Of a stretch of 64,000 nucleotides of DNA, positions 56,168 through 64,000 are shown piece by piece. The notes beneath the pieces are model-generated. The model ran no database searches. It saw nothing but the letters and a program-made list of their open reading frames with translations, and was not told the DNA's origin. The position numbers and the translations under genes are program-made. Origin of the DNA: Scolanthus callimorphus (Eukaryota > Cnidaria > Anthozoa > Actiniaria > Edwardsiidae). The stretch is taken from NCBI GenBank assembly GCA_033964015.1, contig CM066915.1, positions 7,737,575 through 7,801,574 of the forward strand, read 5' to 3'. The stretch's first letter is position 1; each line of letters opens with the position of its first letter.

Positions 56168-56420
56168 AGCGGAGCTCCTGAGCGGAGCACCATACATAAG
56201 GAAAAGTGGTATCAGAATTCAGACGTATAACCATCAAGTCGCTTTTGAGTGGTTTCAGAGGTTTTTGTCAATTTCAATGACGTAAACAGTGACGTCATGT
56301 CACGTGACCTTGACAATAGACAGGTATGAATCTAAAGACAACTTTTGCCAAGTTTGGCTGTTATTGGAGCTTTCCTTCTGGAGATATAATTTTTTCTTTT
56401 CATTCCTGAATAAAACGTAC
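56168..56420 (-). repeat. Truncated R-end of the hairpin element family, inverted
   Basis: GCGGAGCTCCTGAGCGGAGC followed by ACCATACATAAGG, then a TGACGTCATGTCACGTGACC site at about 56291, matching the terminal 250 bp of the 128-bp-repeat family in inverted orientation. The spacer hairpin is reduced to TG, as in the left end of the 9.2-kb element. Confidence 0.65.
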
Positions 56421-56424
56421 TAGT

Positions 56425-57700
56425 AAGTACCCGTGAAAAATTCACGAACTAAATTTTCCTTGAATGACGAAAATTATCGGATTGTCTGCCGTTAGTTATA
56501 CCGCTACGTTTAGAGAGATGTGCTATAACTACGCCTGTTTACTTTAAAGTATTAAAGTATCTGTTATCAGCTTATAGATAGGTGGCATACCGGTGTGAAA
56601 TATTCGCACCATAGCATACAATGGGAAAGGCGTTTTAAATTAGATCTTTGAAAACAATGTTCCTTGTGAATGGAAATGAGGCAAATGCCACACAATAACC
56701 CCCTAAATAGCTATTTCCTAACAAAAGGTGTTGAGGCATTGGTTTCACTGTGGTTTTGGCGCGAAACGGATCGCGCGTGTGTCGGTCGAGATGGTCGTAT
56801 TTTCGGTCAAGAAAGAAAAGGCTGAGCTGTACCACTCGAACTTCAACAACTATTGGTTTTAGATGTAAATAATTGCTTATAATCAAGAGAAGTCCCTCGT
56901 CTGGTGAATAGGAAGGTTTAGGAAGCGCCAGAAAGGTAAACTAAAACTTTTTAGATTCTTGCTGTTTTCAATGGACTGTTGGACTTTCTTAAAGACTTGT
57001 ACAACTCGGTCAATTCGAATTCAAGTGTGTGTGATTTAAAAACTTAGCTTAAACAATCTAAGCTTATCAGTGAAACTGAACTTGGGAAAATCGCTCGTAA
57101 AACTTTTCCAACAAAAACATGCACACTGGAGAGTCTGGAGAGATTTCCTTACGTTCCATTTTTAGTATAGATTTCGAAAATTTCATACAATTCCACCTTC
57201 CGGTCGGGATTGGGAGCTTCGTTTTTTCGGCTCGAAATTCTCTGTTTTTAGTATAGATTTCGAAATAAATAGGCTGTCAAAGGACTGTTGTTTGTGAACT
57301 GAGTGTTTGTTTATTTATAAATGGCGCGCCGGGTCTTCGTGCAACGCGCCAAAACCTTTGAATGGGATATATTGTTCACTCTAAACTTTTTGGAAAAAAA
57401 CGACTTTTGCCTGAACATTACTGTGTTATTTGCGAGAGAATCGCGTAGGTTTGGATGTATTTGTTGCTTTCGGCTGCGAGAAGAGTAGTAATGCATGTGG
57501 TTTAGATTACGGTTTGGTCAACGACGTTTCCAAAAAATTTTGGCAACGAGATTCATTTTTGGCAACGGTAACGCTTGATTGACGTGACACGTGATTCAAG
57601 CAACGTTATTTAAATTATTCATAAACTACAGTACGATAAAAGCCTAGCGCGTTAGAGGATATCACTTCTTATCAAAAATATCTACACTGCTGTTACTCAC
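56425..57700. other. Gene-free stretch before the Polinton genes
   Basis: A 21-bp direct repeat TTTTTAGTATAGATTTCGAA occurs at about 57159 and 57244. The Polinton left terminal repeat probably lies in or before this stretch but cannot be recognised without its partner. Confidence 0.4.
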
Positions 57701-57713
57701 AAACGTTGAAAAA

Positions 57714-58154
57714 ATGGAACCCTTTGTGGCAGACGAAGTAGATGAAGTTGAAGGAAAACGAACACAAAGTTTGTTGAAAAAGGTGTTTAACCAAGTTTAC
57801 GCGGATTTGAGTCGGGATGAAGTGTGTAAAGAATTAATGAGGCAATGCAACGGCTGTGAAGTGAACCATCCAAGTCAAGATCAGCACGACTGTTTGACGC
57901 TCGAGGAGATGGAGTGTTGGAGTTTATTCTACGACAAAGCTAAACTTGAAGTCGATACGAACCGAATCTGGGACACAGCACAGGACGTCTGTCAAAGACT
58001 GAACATAACCCTCCATAACTCGTGGCAAAGTTATCTAACAGAAGTTTATAAACAGCCATGGACAAGCGCTTATTTGTGGTACACTGATTTGGAACATTTG
58101 TATTATGAACCCGACACGGCGAAAAAAGTAGCCTTAGGTCTTTCTGATAAATAA
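57714..58154 (+). CDS. Polinton conserved protein with CNGC-HPSQ motif
   Basis: 146 codons from ATG 57714. The centre has RQCNGCEVNHPSQDQHDC, a Cys/His cluster (C-x2-C-x4-H-x6-H-x-C) that looks like a metal-binding site, followed by CLTLEEMECW. I recognise this pattern from small proteins of cnidarian and arthropod Polintons and related adintovirus-like elements, but know of no assigned function. It is followed by AATAAA signals (58150, 58222, 58264). It is the leftmost gene of the element. Confidence 0.7.
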   Translation: MEPFVADEVDEVEGKRTQSLLKKVFNQVYADLSRDEVCKELMRQCNGCEVNHPSQDQHDCLTLEEMECWSLFYDKAKLEVDTNRIWDTAQDVCQRLNITLHNSWQSYLTEVYKQPWTSAYLWYTDLEHLYYEPDTAKKVALGLSDK

Positions 58155-58316
58155 ACAGCAACCGTCAACGAAAGAGATAAAACCAATCCAAGAGAAGAAT
58201 GTAAGATTGTCGATGAAATGTAAATAAATTCATGTAAAAGCAAAGTGTTTTTTGTTTAAAATTCAATAAATCATTTATAACGAAATCAGTATTGCATCGA
58301 TGTTTGAGTTATCAAC

Positions 58317-58571
58317 ATGGGTATAGTTTTCTCGATAAAAATGTACTTATTACGCACTTTAGCCTGCCAAGTTGAATTTGATTTGATTTGGGAAAACTTT
58401 AAAAAGCAATTGAGTTCAGGAACCGATCGGACTATTCAGCTTGAAAGTCTTTGTCAAGAGATGAATCCAAACAAAAACCTTGGACGGTTATTAGCATTTT
58501 TACGGTTGGGTGAAGAGTTAGAATTATCCAGCGAGGAATGGACTAAAGTGTATAGGATGTTGCGAGAATAA
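58317..58571 (+). CDS. Small Polinton protein, unknown, possible N-myristoylation site
   Basis: 84 codons from ATG 58317 to TAA. It starts MGIVFS, fitting the MGxxxS consensus for N-myristoylation, and the rest is predicted helical (FDLIWENFKKQLSSG, EEWTKVYRMLRE). Not recognised. Its position between the CNGC protein and integrase, and its own spacing, suggest a real gene of the element. The alternative is a random frame. Confidence 0.45.
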   Translation: MGIVFSIKMYLLRTLACQVEFDLIWENFKKQLSSGTDRTIQLESLCQEMNPNKNLGRLLAFLRLGEELELSSEEWTKVYRMLRE

Positions 58572-58759
58572 AACGTGAAGCTAAACTGTTTCATGTTCAT
58601 TCCGTTAGTGTTATTCAAACTGTGAAGAGCTCCATTACTTGGAGATGGGTTGTTTTCCTACATCATTTCCTATCTCCCTGAAGCGTATATTCAGTCGTCT
58701 AAGGTGTATATTTGCTTGCTGCGGAGGAAGTATTGTAGTTGAGCATTCAGAGTTTACCG

Positions 58760-59830
58760 ATGGACCAACAACTAGACAAGATTTACTATTCTCCGAAAAG
58801 CGGGGCAAGTTTTTCAGGTGTGGAGGCTGTTTTCCGTGCAGCAAAAAGGAAAGGACTAAAGAAAATAACAAGAAAGCAAGTCCTTGATTATCTCAAACGA
58901 CAAGAAACGTATACAATTCACCGTCCGGTCAGGAAAAACTTTCCACGAAACAAAGTGATTGTCGGCGGGAAAAATGTACAGATGCAAGCGGATTTGGTTG
59001 ATGTCTCTTCGCTGAGTCGTTTCAACAAAGGTTTCCGTTATCTTCTCACGTGTATTGACGTGTTTAGTAAATACGCTTACGTGGTACCTCTGAAAACCAA
59101 AACGGGAAAAGAGATCACCGAAGCTTTCAAAAAGATTTTTAACCCTGGTCACATTCCCAAGATTCTCCAATGTGACAAAGGATCCGAGTTTCTAAACAAA
59201 ACCTTTCAAGACTACCTGAAGAAACTTAACGTCCGTTTCTTTACTACAAACAGCGAAACAAAAGCGTCGGTAGTTGAACGTTTTAACAGAACACTGAAAG
59301 AAAAGATGTGGAAATATTTTACCTACAAAAACACGCATGTCTATGTCGATGTTTTACCGGACTTGGTAGAATCGTACAACCACGCCTTTCACCGAAGCAT
59401 TCAAATGCAACCGGCTCAAGTCAACAAGAGCAACGAAGATCAAGTGTGGAACACGCTATACGGGAAAATGTCAAACACACCCGTCCGTTTTAAATTTCAG
59501 ATAGGCGATAAGGTTAGAATAAGCAAAGCCAAGAACATTTTTGATAAAGGTTACAAAGGAAACTGGAGTCGAGAAATATTTGTTGTTTCAGAACGACTTC
59601 CTAGACGCCCTCCTGTTTATAGGCTAGTCGACCTGCAAAACACGAAAATCGAAGGGACGTTCTATGGACAAGAGATACAGTCCGTTGTTAAAACAGACGA
59701 TGTATACAAAATAGAAAAGATAGTAGGAAAACGTAAAAGAAATGGAAAGGTTGAATACAAGGTACGCTGGTTAGGTTATTCTCCTTCCTTTGACAGTTTC
59801 GTGCCAGCTAGTGAAATAAAGCGATTATGA
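58760..59830 (+). CDS. Polinton integrase with C-terminal chromodomain
   Basis: 356 codons from the first in-frame ATG, 58760; an earlier in-frame TTG is not used as a start in animals. The rve-type DDE core has QADLVD (Asp78), LQCDKGSEF (Asp139) and VVERFNRTLK (Glu173), with about 33 residues between the last two. It inserts the element DNA into the host chromosome. Residues about 312-356 form a chromodomain (YKIEKIVGKR, EYKVRWLGYSPSFDSF) that may guide insertion to marked chromatin; one aromatic-cage position usually Trp is Phe here. Length and layout match animal proteins annotated as transposon-derived F54H12.3-like. AATAAA follows directly after the stop (59832). Confidence 0.92.
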   Translation: MDQQLDKIYYSPKSGASFSGVEAVFRAAKRKGLKKITRKQVLDYLKRQETYTIHRPVRKNFPRNKVIVGGKNVQMQADLVDVSSLSRFNKGFRYLLTCIDVFSKYAYVVPLKTKTGKEITEAFKKIFNPGHIPKILQCDKGSEFLNKTFQDYLKKLNVRFFTTNSETKASVVERFNRTLKEKMWKYFTYKNTHVYVDVLPDLVESYNHAFHRSIQMQPAQVNKSNEDQVWNTLYGKMSNTPVRFKFQIGDKVRISKAKNIFDKGYKGNWSREIFVVSERLPRRPPVYRLVDLQNTKIEGTFYGQEIQSVVKTDDVYKIEKIVGKRKRNGKVEYKVRWLGYSPSFDSFVPASEIKRL

Positions 59831-59887
59831 ATAAACGTATATAATTCAACTTTTGTCCAGTGTTGTTGTCATTTATCTAAAGTCGGG

Positions 59888-60649
59888 ATGGAGGTCACAC
59901 AGTTCTATCTACATCTCCCCTCGAATAGCTGTATGGATATGTTTCCAGACAATACGTTGACACAATACCGTGTCAAGCTTTCTCATCCGATTAATCTTGG
60001 TGATATGGATTTTGAATGTGCAATTACGGAATTTTCCTTCCCTCATTCATGGAATAATGTGCGAGCAGATTTTTATAACCAGTTCTATATATTTAAAAAG
60101 GGTGTCAAACCTTTGGTATGTGAAATTTCCCCTGGTCATTATCCATCTATGGAAAGTGTTATACAAGCGATGAATAAACAAGTAGAGAATGCAAGTAATG
60201 ACTACAAGGAAAAAGTACGTTTATCGTATGACAAACTATCACGCCAGGTTACTGTACATATTGCAGATGACAATATTGAAGTTGTCTTTGCTAAGATGGC
60301 GGCGATTCTTGGATTTAATCCAGAGAAAAGGTACAAATCAACCGTATCAGGGGAACGGGAAGCAGATATCGAAAGTGGGTTCCATAATCTATACTTTTAC
60401 TGTGACCTTGTTCAGCCACAATTCGTTGGTGACGCCAAAGTACCGTTACTTAGGGTTATTCCCGTAGAAGGAAAAGATGGGGATCGAGTGACACGCACAT
60501 TTGTGAGTCCACAGTACTTACCAGTCAGCAGAAAATTTATCGATTCAGTGGAAACGAATATATGCTTGGAATCATCGTCAAAAGTCCCATTCCGATCTGG
60601 ACGAGTATTGGTAACACTACACTTTAGACGCGCGTCTTCTATTGTTTAA
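59888..60649 (+). CDS. Polinton minor capsid (penton-like) protein
   Basis: 253 codons, ATG 59888 to TAA 60649. It begins TQFYLHLPSNSCMDMFPDNT and continues YRVKLSHPINLGDMDFECAI, the pattern of the single-jelly-roll penton protein of Polintons. The C-terminus (SGRVLVTLHFRR) is also typical. It would form the five-fold vertices of the capsid. It stands between integrase and the core-like protein, as expected, and is undamaged. Confidence 0.8.
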   Translation: MEVTQFYLHLPSNSCMDMFPDNTLTQYRVKLSHPINLGDMDFECAITEFSFPHSWNNVRADFYNQFYIFKKGVKPLVCEISPGHYPSMESVIQAMNKQVENASNDYKEKVRLSYDKLSRQVTVHIADDNIEVVFAKMAAILGFNPEKRYKSTVSGEREADIESGFHNLYFYCDLVQPQFVGDAKVPLLRVIPVEGKDGDRVTRTFVSPQYLPVSRKFIDSVETNICLESSSKVPFRSGRVLVTLHFRRASSIV

Positions 60650-60651
60650 CC

Positions 60652-61073
60652 ATGGGTCGTTTAGCTGAGTTTTACAAGAATTACTACATTAACCAGGCAC
60701 AGCAAAACGGTGGTAGCCTACCAGCGTTTCACGGGCTGACATACAGAAAGGATATGGCCTTGGTCAGTGGCTAAGGGGACTGTTTAGAGCTGCTATTCCT
60801 AAAGCGAAAATGATAGGACAAGCTGCACTCAAAGAAGGGGTATCGCTCGCGAAAGACGCACTGAACGGAGAGGAAATCAATTTTAACAAGGTCGCGCAAT
60901 CCGGAAAGCGAATGTATTCTGACGTCACTTCCCAGAATGCACCAAATCAGTCCGGAGAAGGAAAAAGGAAAAAGGCTACAAAACGTAAACGAACCAGGAA
61001 ACCGCGTCAGTCGTCTTCAACCAAGAGACAGAAAACATCTCCTCGCACGGCGTATACGCTTTTGTCAAAATAG
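60652..61073 (+). pseudogene. Polinton core-like basic protein (pX-like), frameshifted
   Basis: An ATG at 60652, only 3 bp after the penton stop, opens 40 codons ending at TAA 60772. From about 60755 a second frame continues with a hydrophobic segment (WLRGLFRAAIPK) and runs to 61073, ending in a strongly basic tail (KRKKATKRKRTRKP). A one-base indel near 60750-60760 separates the two halves. Such small proteins, with a Gly-rich N-terminus, an amphipathic middle and a Lys/Arg tail, resemble adenoviral core or membrane-active precursors in layout. The second half alone has an ATG at 60810 and could be translated separately. Confidence 0.7.
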
Positions 61074-61081
61074 CAAGCAAG

Positions 61082-62389
61082 ATGAATACTCAGGAATGCA
61101 GCAAGTCAGAATTAGATTTGTTTGCGGCACCTTTAATGCAGACCAATATCGAGCGCAGTCAATGGATCGAATACTTTCCCGTTTCTAATATAACGGACTC
61201 TGGTCCGCTGGAGTACAATTTATCGGGAAACGGTGAAGAGCTTGTAGACTTGAGAAACACGTGGTTATACAACATTTGTAAAATAACCAAGGCTGATGGA
61301 AGTGCGCTTGAAGATGACGATGCTGTTGGTCCCGCAAACTTGTTTTTTCACGCGATGTTCAGCCAAGTTGATCTCACCATTAACGACAAGCTGGTTTCCT
61401 CGTCTACCAACACTAATCCCTACCGAGCTATGATTACATCGTTACTCACTTATGGTTTTGATGCAAAAACCAGTCAGCTTCAAGCAGAAATGTTATACAA
61501 AGATACTCCAGGAAAGCTCGATGAGACGAATCCCCTAGCTACAGCCGCAAATAGGAACGAGGGGTTGTACAAGCGGTACAATCTTACCAAGAACAGCGCT
61601 CACTTTGAGATGTTAGGTCCGTTACACTTAGATCTTTTTTCTCAAGACCGACTACTTCTAAACGGAGTTAATGTTCGTCTCAGACTGAACAGAGCCAAAA
61701 ACGCCTTTTGTCTTCTATCATCAACGCAAGATGCTGACTACAAAGTTGTCATTGTTCACTCTAGTTTGTACGCTCGCAAAGTCAAGTTGTACGACGACAC
61801 GTTTCTAGGAATAACGGCCGCACTTCAGCGCGCACCAGCGTTATACCCCCTTCGTCGTGTTGAATGCAAGGCACTCAGTATTCCGGCTGGAAACATGTCA
61901 TTTTGTCCAGACGATGTGTTTCTAGGCTTTATTCCGAAAAGAATTGTGATAGGCTTTGTGGACAACAGAGCTTTTAACGGAAGTTACAGTCACAACCCAT
62001 TTAACTTTCAACATTTCAACGTCAGTCAAGTTGCTGTCTACGTGAATGGAGAAGCTACACCGATGCTACCATTAAAGTTAAACTACAGTAAAAACCAGTA
62101 CCTTGCTGGCTACATGAGTTTGTTTAACGGCACAGGAACCATGTTTCATAACACTGGAAATCACATTGCTCTCAAAGACTATCCCCAGGGATATGCTTTA
62201 TACTGCTTTGATCTAAGCGTAGACCACTCGAACGGCCCGCACATCTCTAGTATAAAACAAGGAAACCTTAGACTCGGAATTCAGTTTGCCGAGTCCTTGC
62301 CAGCTACCATCTCCTGTCTAATTTACAGTGAGTTCGACTCGGTTCTTTCGATCGACGCAAATCGCAATATTACCGTAAACTGGGGATAA
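61082..62389 (+). CDS. Polinton major capsid protein
   Basis: 435 codons, ATG 61082 to TAA 62389. The sequence resembles the F54H12.2-like family, recognised as double-jelly-roll major capsid proteins of Polintons. Landmarks: an N-terminal block with DLFAAPLMQTNIERSQWIEY, a central SAHFEMLGPLHLDLFSQDRL, and HNPFNFQHFNVSQVAVYVNG in the second half. It would assemble as trimers in an icosahedral shell. Its stop overlaps the protease start (TAATG), so the two are adjacent without spacer. No stop or frameshift seen. Confidence 0.87.
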   Translation: MNTQECSKSELDLFAAPLMQTNIERSQWIEYFPVSNITDSGPLEYNLSGNGEELVDLRNTWLYNICKITKADGSALEDDDAVGPANLFFHAMFSQVDLTINDKLVSSSTNTNPYRAMITSLLTYGFDAKTSQLQAEMLYKDTPGKLDETNPLATAANRNEGLYKRYNLTKNSAHFEMLGPLHLDLFSQDRLLLNGVNVRLRLNRAKNAFCLLSSTQDADYKVVIVHSSLYARKVKLYDDTFLGITAALQRAPALYPLRRVECKALSIPAGNMSFCPDDVFLGFIPKRIVIGFVDNRAFNGSYSHNPFNFQHFNVSQVAVYVNGEATPMLPLKLNYSKNQYLAGYMSLFNGTGTMFHNTGNHIALKDYPQGYALYCFDLSVDHSNGPHISSIKQGNLRLGIQFAESLPATISCLIYSEFDSVLSIDANRNITVNWG

Positions 62390-62946
62390 TGAACTCGCGT
62401 CAGATTGAAGCTGTACTGTCAAGAGATCGATATACAAAACCTTATTTTCAAGGAGTCTACCCTTCAGATGGATTGACTGGAAAAACGTTCAAGTTACCTG
62501 CTGCATTCGTCGCCAATAGCGATAAAAAGGGAGAGCCAGGAACCCATTGGTTAGCGTTTTTTATGTATAAAGACGCCGTTGGAACGGTCAAAGGAGAATT
62601 TTTTGATAGCTACGGATTACGACCGCACGTGTATTCTCAAGATTTCAAGTCGTTTCTGGATAATAACACAACGGAGTGGACTTTTAACACAAAAGCTCTT
62701 CAAGGAATTCGATCAAATGTCTGTGGACATTATTGCCTGTATTTTCTGTTGCTACGCAGTAGAGGAAAAACTTTGAAAAATATTGTAGGAAGATTTTCAT
62801 CGAATAGTCAAAAAAATGATAATTATGTATTACAATTTATTACCAAGCATTACGGATTTGTATACCGTCGTTTACGCAACATTAATGTAACACACAACCA
62901 TCAAATGTCTAGAAAGAAGAATAAATCACACCACGTAGTTTATTAA
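62389..62946 (+). CDS. Polinton adenain-like cysteine protease
   Basis: 185 codons overlapping the capsid gene by one base. Catalytic residues visible in order: His53 (GTHWLAFF), Asp73 (FFDSYG), Gln105 (ALQGIRS) and Cys112 (NVCGHYC), the arrangement of the Ulp1/adenain clan. It would cleave capsid and core precursors during maturation. AATAAA lies within the last codons (about 62921). The gene converges on the minus-strand gene ending at 63038. Confidence 0.9.
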   Translation: MNSRQIEAVLSRDRYTKPYFQGVYPSDGLTGKTFKLPAAFVANSDKKGEPGTHWLAFFMYKDAVGTVKGEFFDSYGLRPHVYSQDFKSFLDNNTTEWTFNTKALQGIRSNVCGHYCLYFLLLRSRGKTLKNIVGRFSSNSQKNDNYVLQFITKHYGFVYRRLRNINVTHNHQMSRKKNKSHHVVY

Positions 62947-63037
62947 CTCTTGTTTTATTTTATTTCAAACTTTTAAAACTTTAACCATCGTTGGCGAAGT
63001 TGTTTTTGAGGGTTTTTAGACTTTTGTCGTATAGGTC

Positions 63038-63718
63038 CTACAAGCGGCGTTCGTTTGAAGGAGCTGGTGAAAAAACATCTGTTTCTTTCTGTACTGGTTC
63101 GTGGGAAGTGGTGGGTACGGGTGATTTGAGTTCTCTCATTGTTTGTCTCCTTTCTTGGTTGCGTACTAAATCTTCTGGGGCGTTCATTTTTACCAACGCT
63201 TTTGCAAAGGATTCCCAACCGACCGGATCATACCCTTTCTTTGTTCTCAGAAAATCGCTGACTAGATCTACTATATGGGTTCCGTCCATAGGCGTGTTAT
63301 CAAACAACACTTGACCTTTATCATCCCAAGTGACGATATCAGGATGCTCTTTTATTTTTTCAATCATACGTTCTGCCCTTTTAGTCAACGAGCTTGGAAG
63401 ATTTTTAAGAATTTCTTGTTCAATTTTATCCTTAGAAATGGTGGAAGGCTCTTTCGTTTTATCTTCACCACTTTCCAATCTAACTTTCAAGGGTTCTTCT
63501 TTCCTTTGTTTATAATATGTGAGGTAATTTTGGAGGGTCTGAATATGCTGTCTAACTTTTTCTTCGTTAGTCAATTCCTCACTTGACAACGTGTCGTGCA
63601 TTTCTTGATCTAACTCATTCAGCCTGTTGGTTAAAGGTGCTGTGCTGACTTTTTGTTTTCTTTCTAGTCTCTGTAATGTGTGTTCTGGGACAAGGACCAT
63701 TTTCCTGGCGTGTTGCAT
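63038..63718 (-). CDS. Polinton conserved helical protein, unknown role
   Basis: 226 codons, ATG 63718 to TAG 63038. The first half is coiled-coil-like and charged (LNELDQEMHDTLSSEELTNE, then VRQHIQTLQNYLTYYKQR). The second half has a compact block RMIEKIKEHPDIVTWDDKGQ and IVDLVSDFLRTKKGYDPVGW that I recognise from proteins common in cnidarian and arachnid Polintons. No function is known to me; a structural or regulatory virion role is possible. ATG overlaps the stop of the upstream gene (TAATG). Confidence 0.75.
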   Translation of the reverse strand: MQHARKMVLVPEHTLQRLERKQKVSTAPLTNRLNELDQEMHDTLSSEELTNEEKVRQHIQTLQNYLTYYKQRKEEPLKVRLESGEDKTKEPSTISKDKIEQEILKNLPSSLTKRAERMIEKIKEHPDIVTWDDKGQVLFDNTPMDGTHIVDLVSDFLRTKKGYDPVGWESFAKALVKMNAPEDLVRNQERRQTMRELKSPVPTTSHEPVQKETDVFSPAPSNERRL

Positions 63719-63999
63719 TATAAAAAGTTTTCCAAGATCTTAAGCACTGGTGGTAACAAAACAGTCAGTAAATTACCCCCTTTCTGGACCAACTCTTTGC
63801 GTTTCGAACTCACGGGTGTCTTTTTATCCACCAACTTTAAAAGAAGCTTTTTGTGTCGACAAAGCTTGCGTCGCTGTTGAGGGGTAACTGGTACGATTTC
63901 TTTAAGCGTGTTATAAACGCACTCGCACAAGGTCTTGATAAGAGAATCGTCCGCTACTTTTAATATAGCTTTGACTTGGTGAGGTTTACTCTGGGATAA
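63718..63999 (-). CDS. Polinton small basic protein with hydrophobic C-terminus, 5' end outside the window
   Basis: Open from the window edge to TAA 63718, at least 93 codons. It has CECVYNTLKEIVPVTPQQRR, then LVDKKTPVSSKRKELVQKGG and a hydrophobic tail (LLTVLLPPVLKILENFL). The basic region, double Gly and amphipathic hydrophobic end recur in small Polinton proteins and suggest a membrane-active or DNA-binding virion component. This is inferred. No ATG is present in the visible part; the start lies beyond 64000. Confidence 0.65.
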   Translation of the reverse strand, partial: LSQSKPHQVKAILKVADDSLIKTLCECVYNTLKEIVPVTPQQRRKLCRHKKLLLKLVDKKTPVSSKRKELVQKGGNLLTVLLPPVLKILENFL

Positions 64000-64000
64000 C

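Larger units (their letters stand above)
57600..64000. mobile_element. Polinton/Maverick, left part (continues past the window)
   Basis: Seven genes on the plus strand, then a converging pair on the minus strand. The content is diagnostic: retroviral-type integrase with chromodomain, single-jelly-roll-type minor capsid, double-jelly-roll-type major capsid and adenain-like protease. The protein-primed DNA polymerase and the packaging ATPase, expected in complete elements, must lie beyond 64000 if present. Start is approximate because no terminal repeat was identified. Integrase, capsid and protease frames are open; the core-like protein is frameshifted. Confidence 0.9.

Overview
The window is eukaryotic, intron-containing, AT-rich animal DNA dominated by transposable elements. 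The mix of families points to a cnidarian, probably a stony coral: a Polinton/Maverick, a THAP plus SWIM-YqaJ element, HARBI1-type remains, a Penelope-like reverse transcriptase, BEL/Pao and non-LTR remnants, a tRNA-derived SINE, and satellites rich in TGACGTCA. The organism is an inference from TE content. No rRNA, functional tRNA or CRISPR locus was seen.

Layout. 0-8.6 kb: the 3' part of a DUF6589 gene (+) converging on a RecQ-like helicase pseudogene (-); the helicase exon carries two nested insertions with clear target-site duplications. 10.55-12.1 kb: decayed BEL/Pao pol. 17.1-17.5 kb: two hammerhead-ribozyme-like motifs 290 bp apart. 18.2 kb and 28.9-30.6 kb: non-LTR RT fragments. 19,691-28,922: I infer a single 9.2-kb insertion whose two ends match those of the small 128-bp-repeat elements at 5.4-7.2 kb and 31.4-32.4 kb; a duplicated empty site lies next to it. 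Inside are a 126-bp satellite with four-unit higher-order periodicity and two Harbinger-like MITEs. 35,859-41,648: an element with about 40-bp inverted ends carrying two convergent decayed genes, THAP-DDE transposase (+) and SAP-SWIM-YqaJ nuclease (-). 41.9-45.2 kb: a decayed PIF/Harbinger pair (transposase -, Myb/SANT-like accessory protein +). 45,318-52,160: a young 6.8-kb retroelement with 443-bp direct terminal repeats, exactly 6,400 bp apart, around a damaged Penelope-like RT with no endonuclease seen. 54.3-55.6 kb: two exons of a host WSC-domain gene. 57.6 kb to the right edge: the left part of a Polinton/Maverick (integrase with chromodomain, penton-like and major capsid proteins, core-like basic protein, adenain-like protease and several conserved proteins of unknown role), mostly open but with one frameshift.

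Only the WSC exons look like host coding sequence. Everything else is mobile DNA at different stages of decay. The Polinton and the 443-bp-repeat retroelement look youngest; the helicase, Harbinger and BEL copies look oldest.
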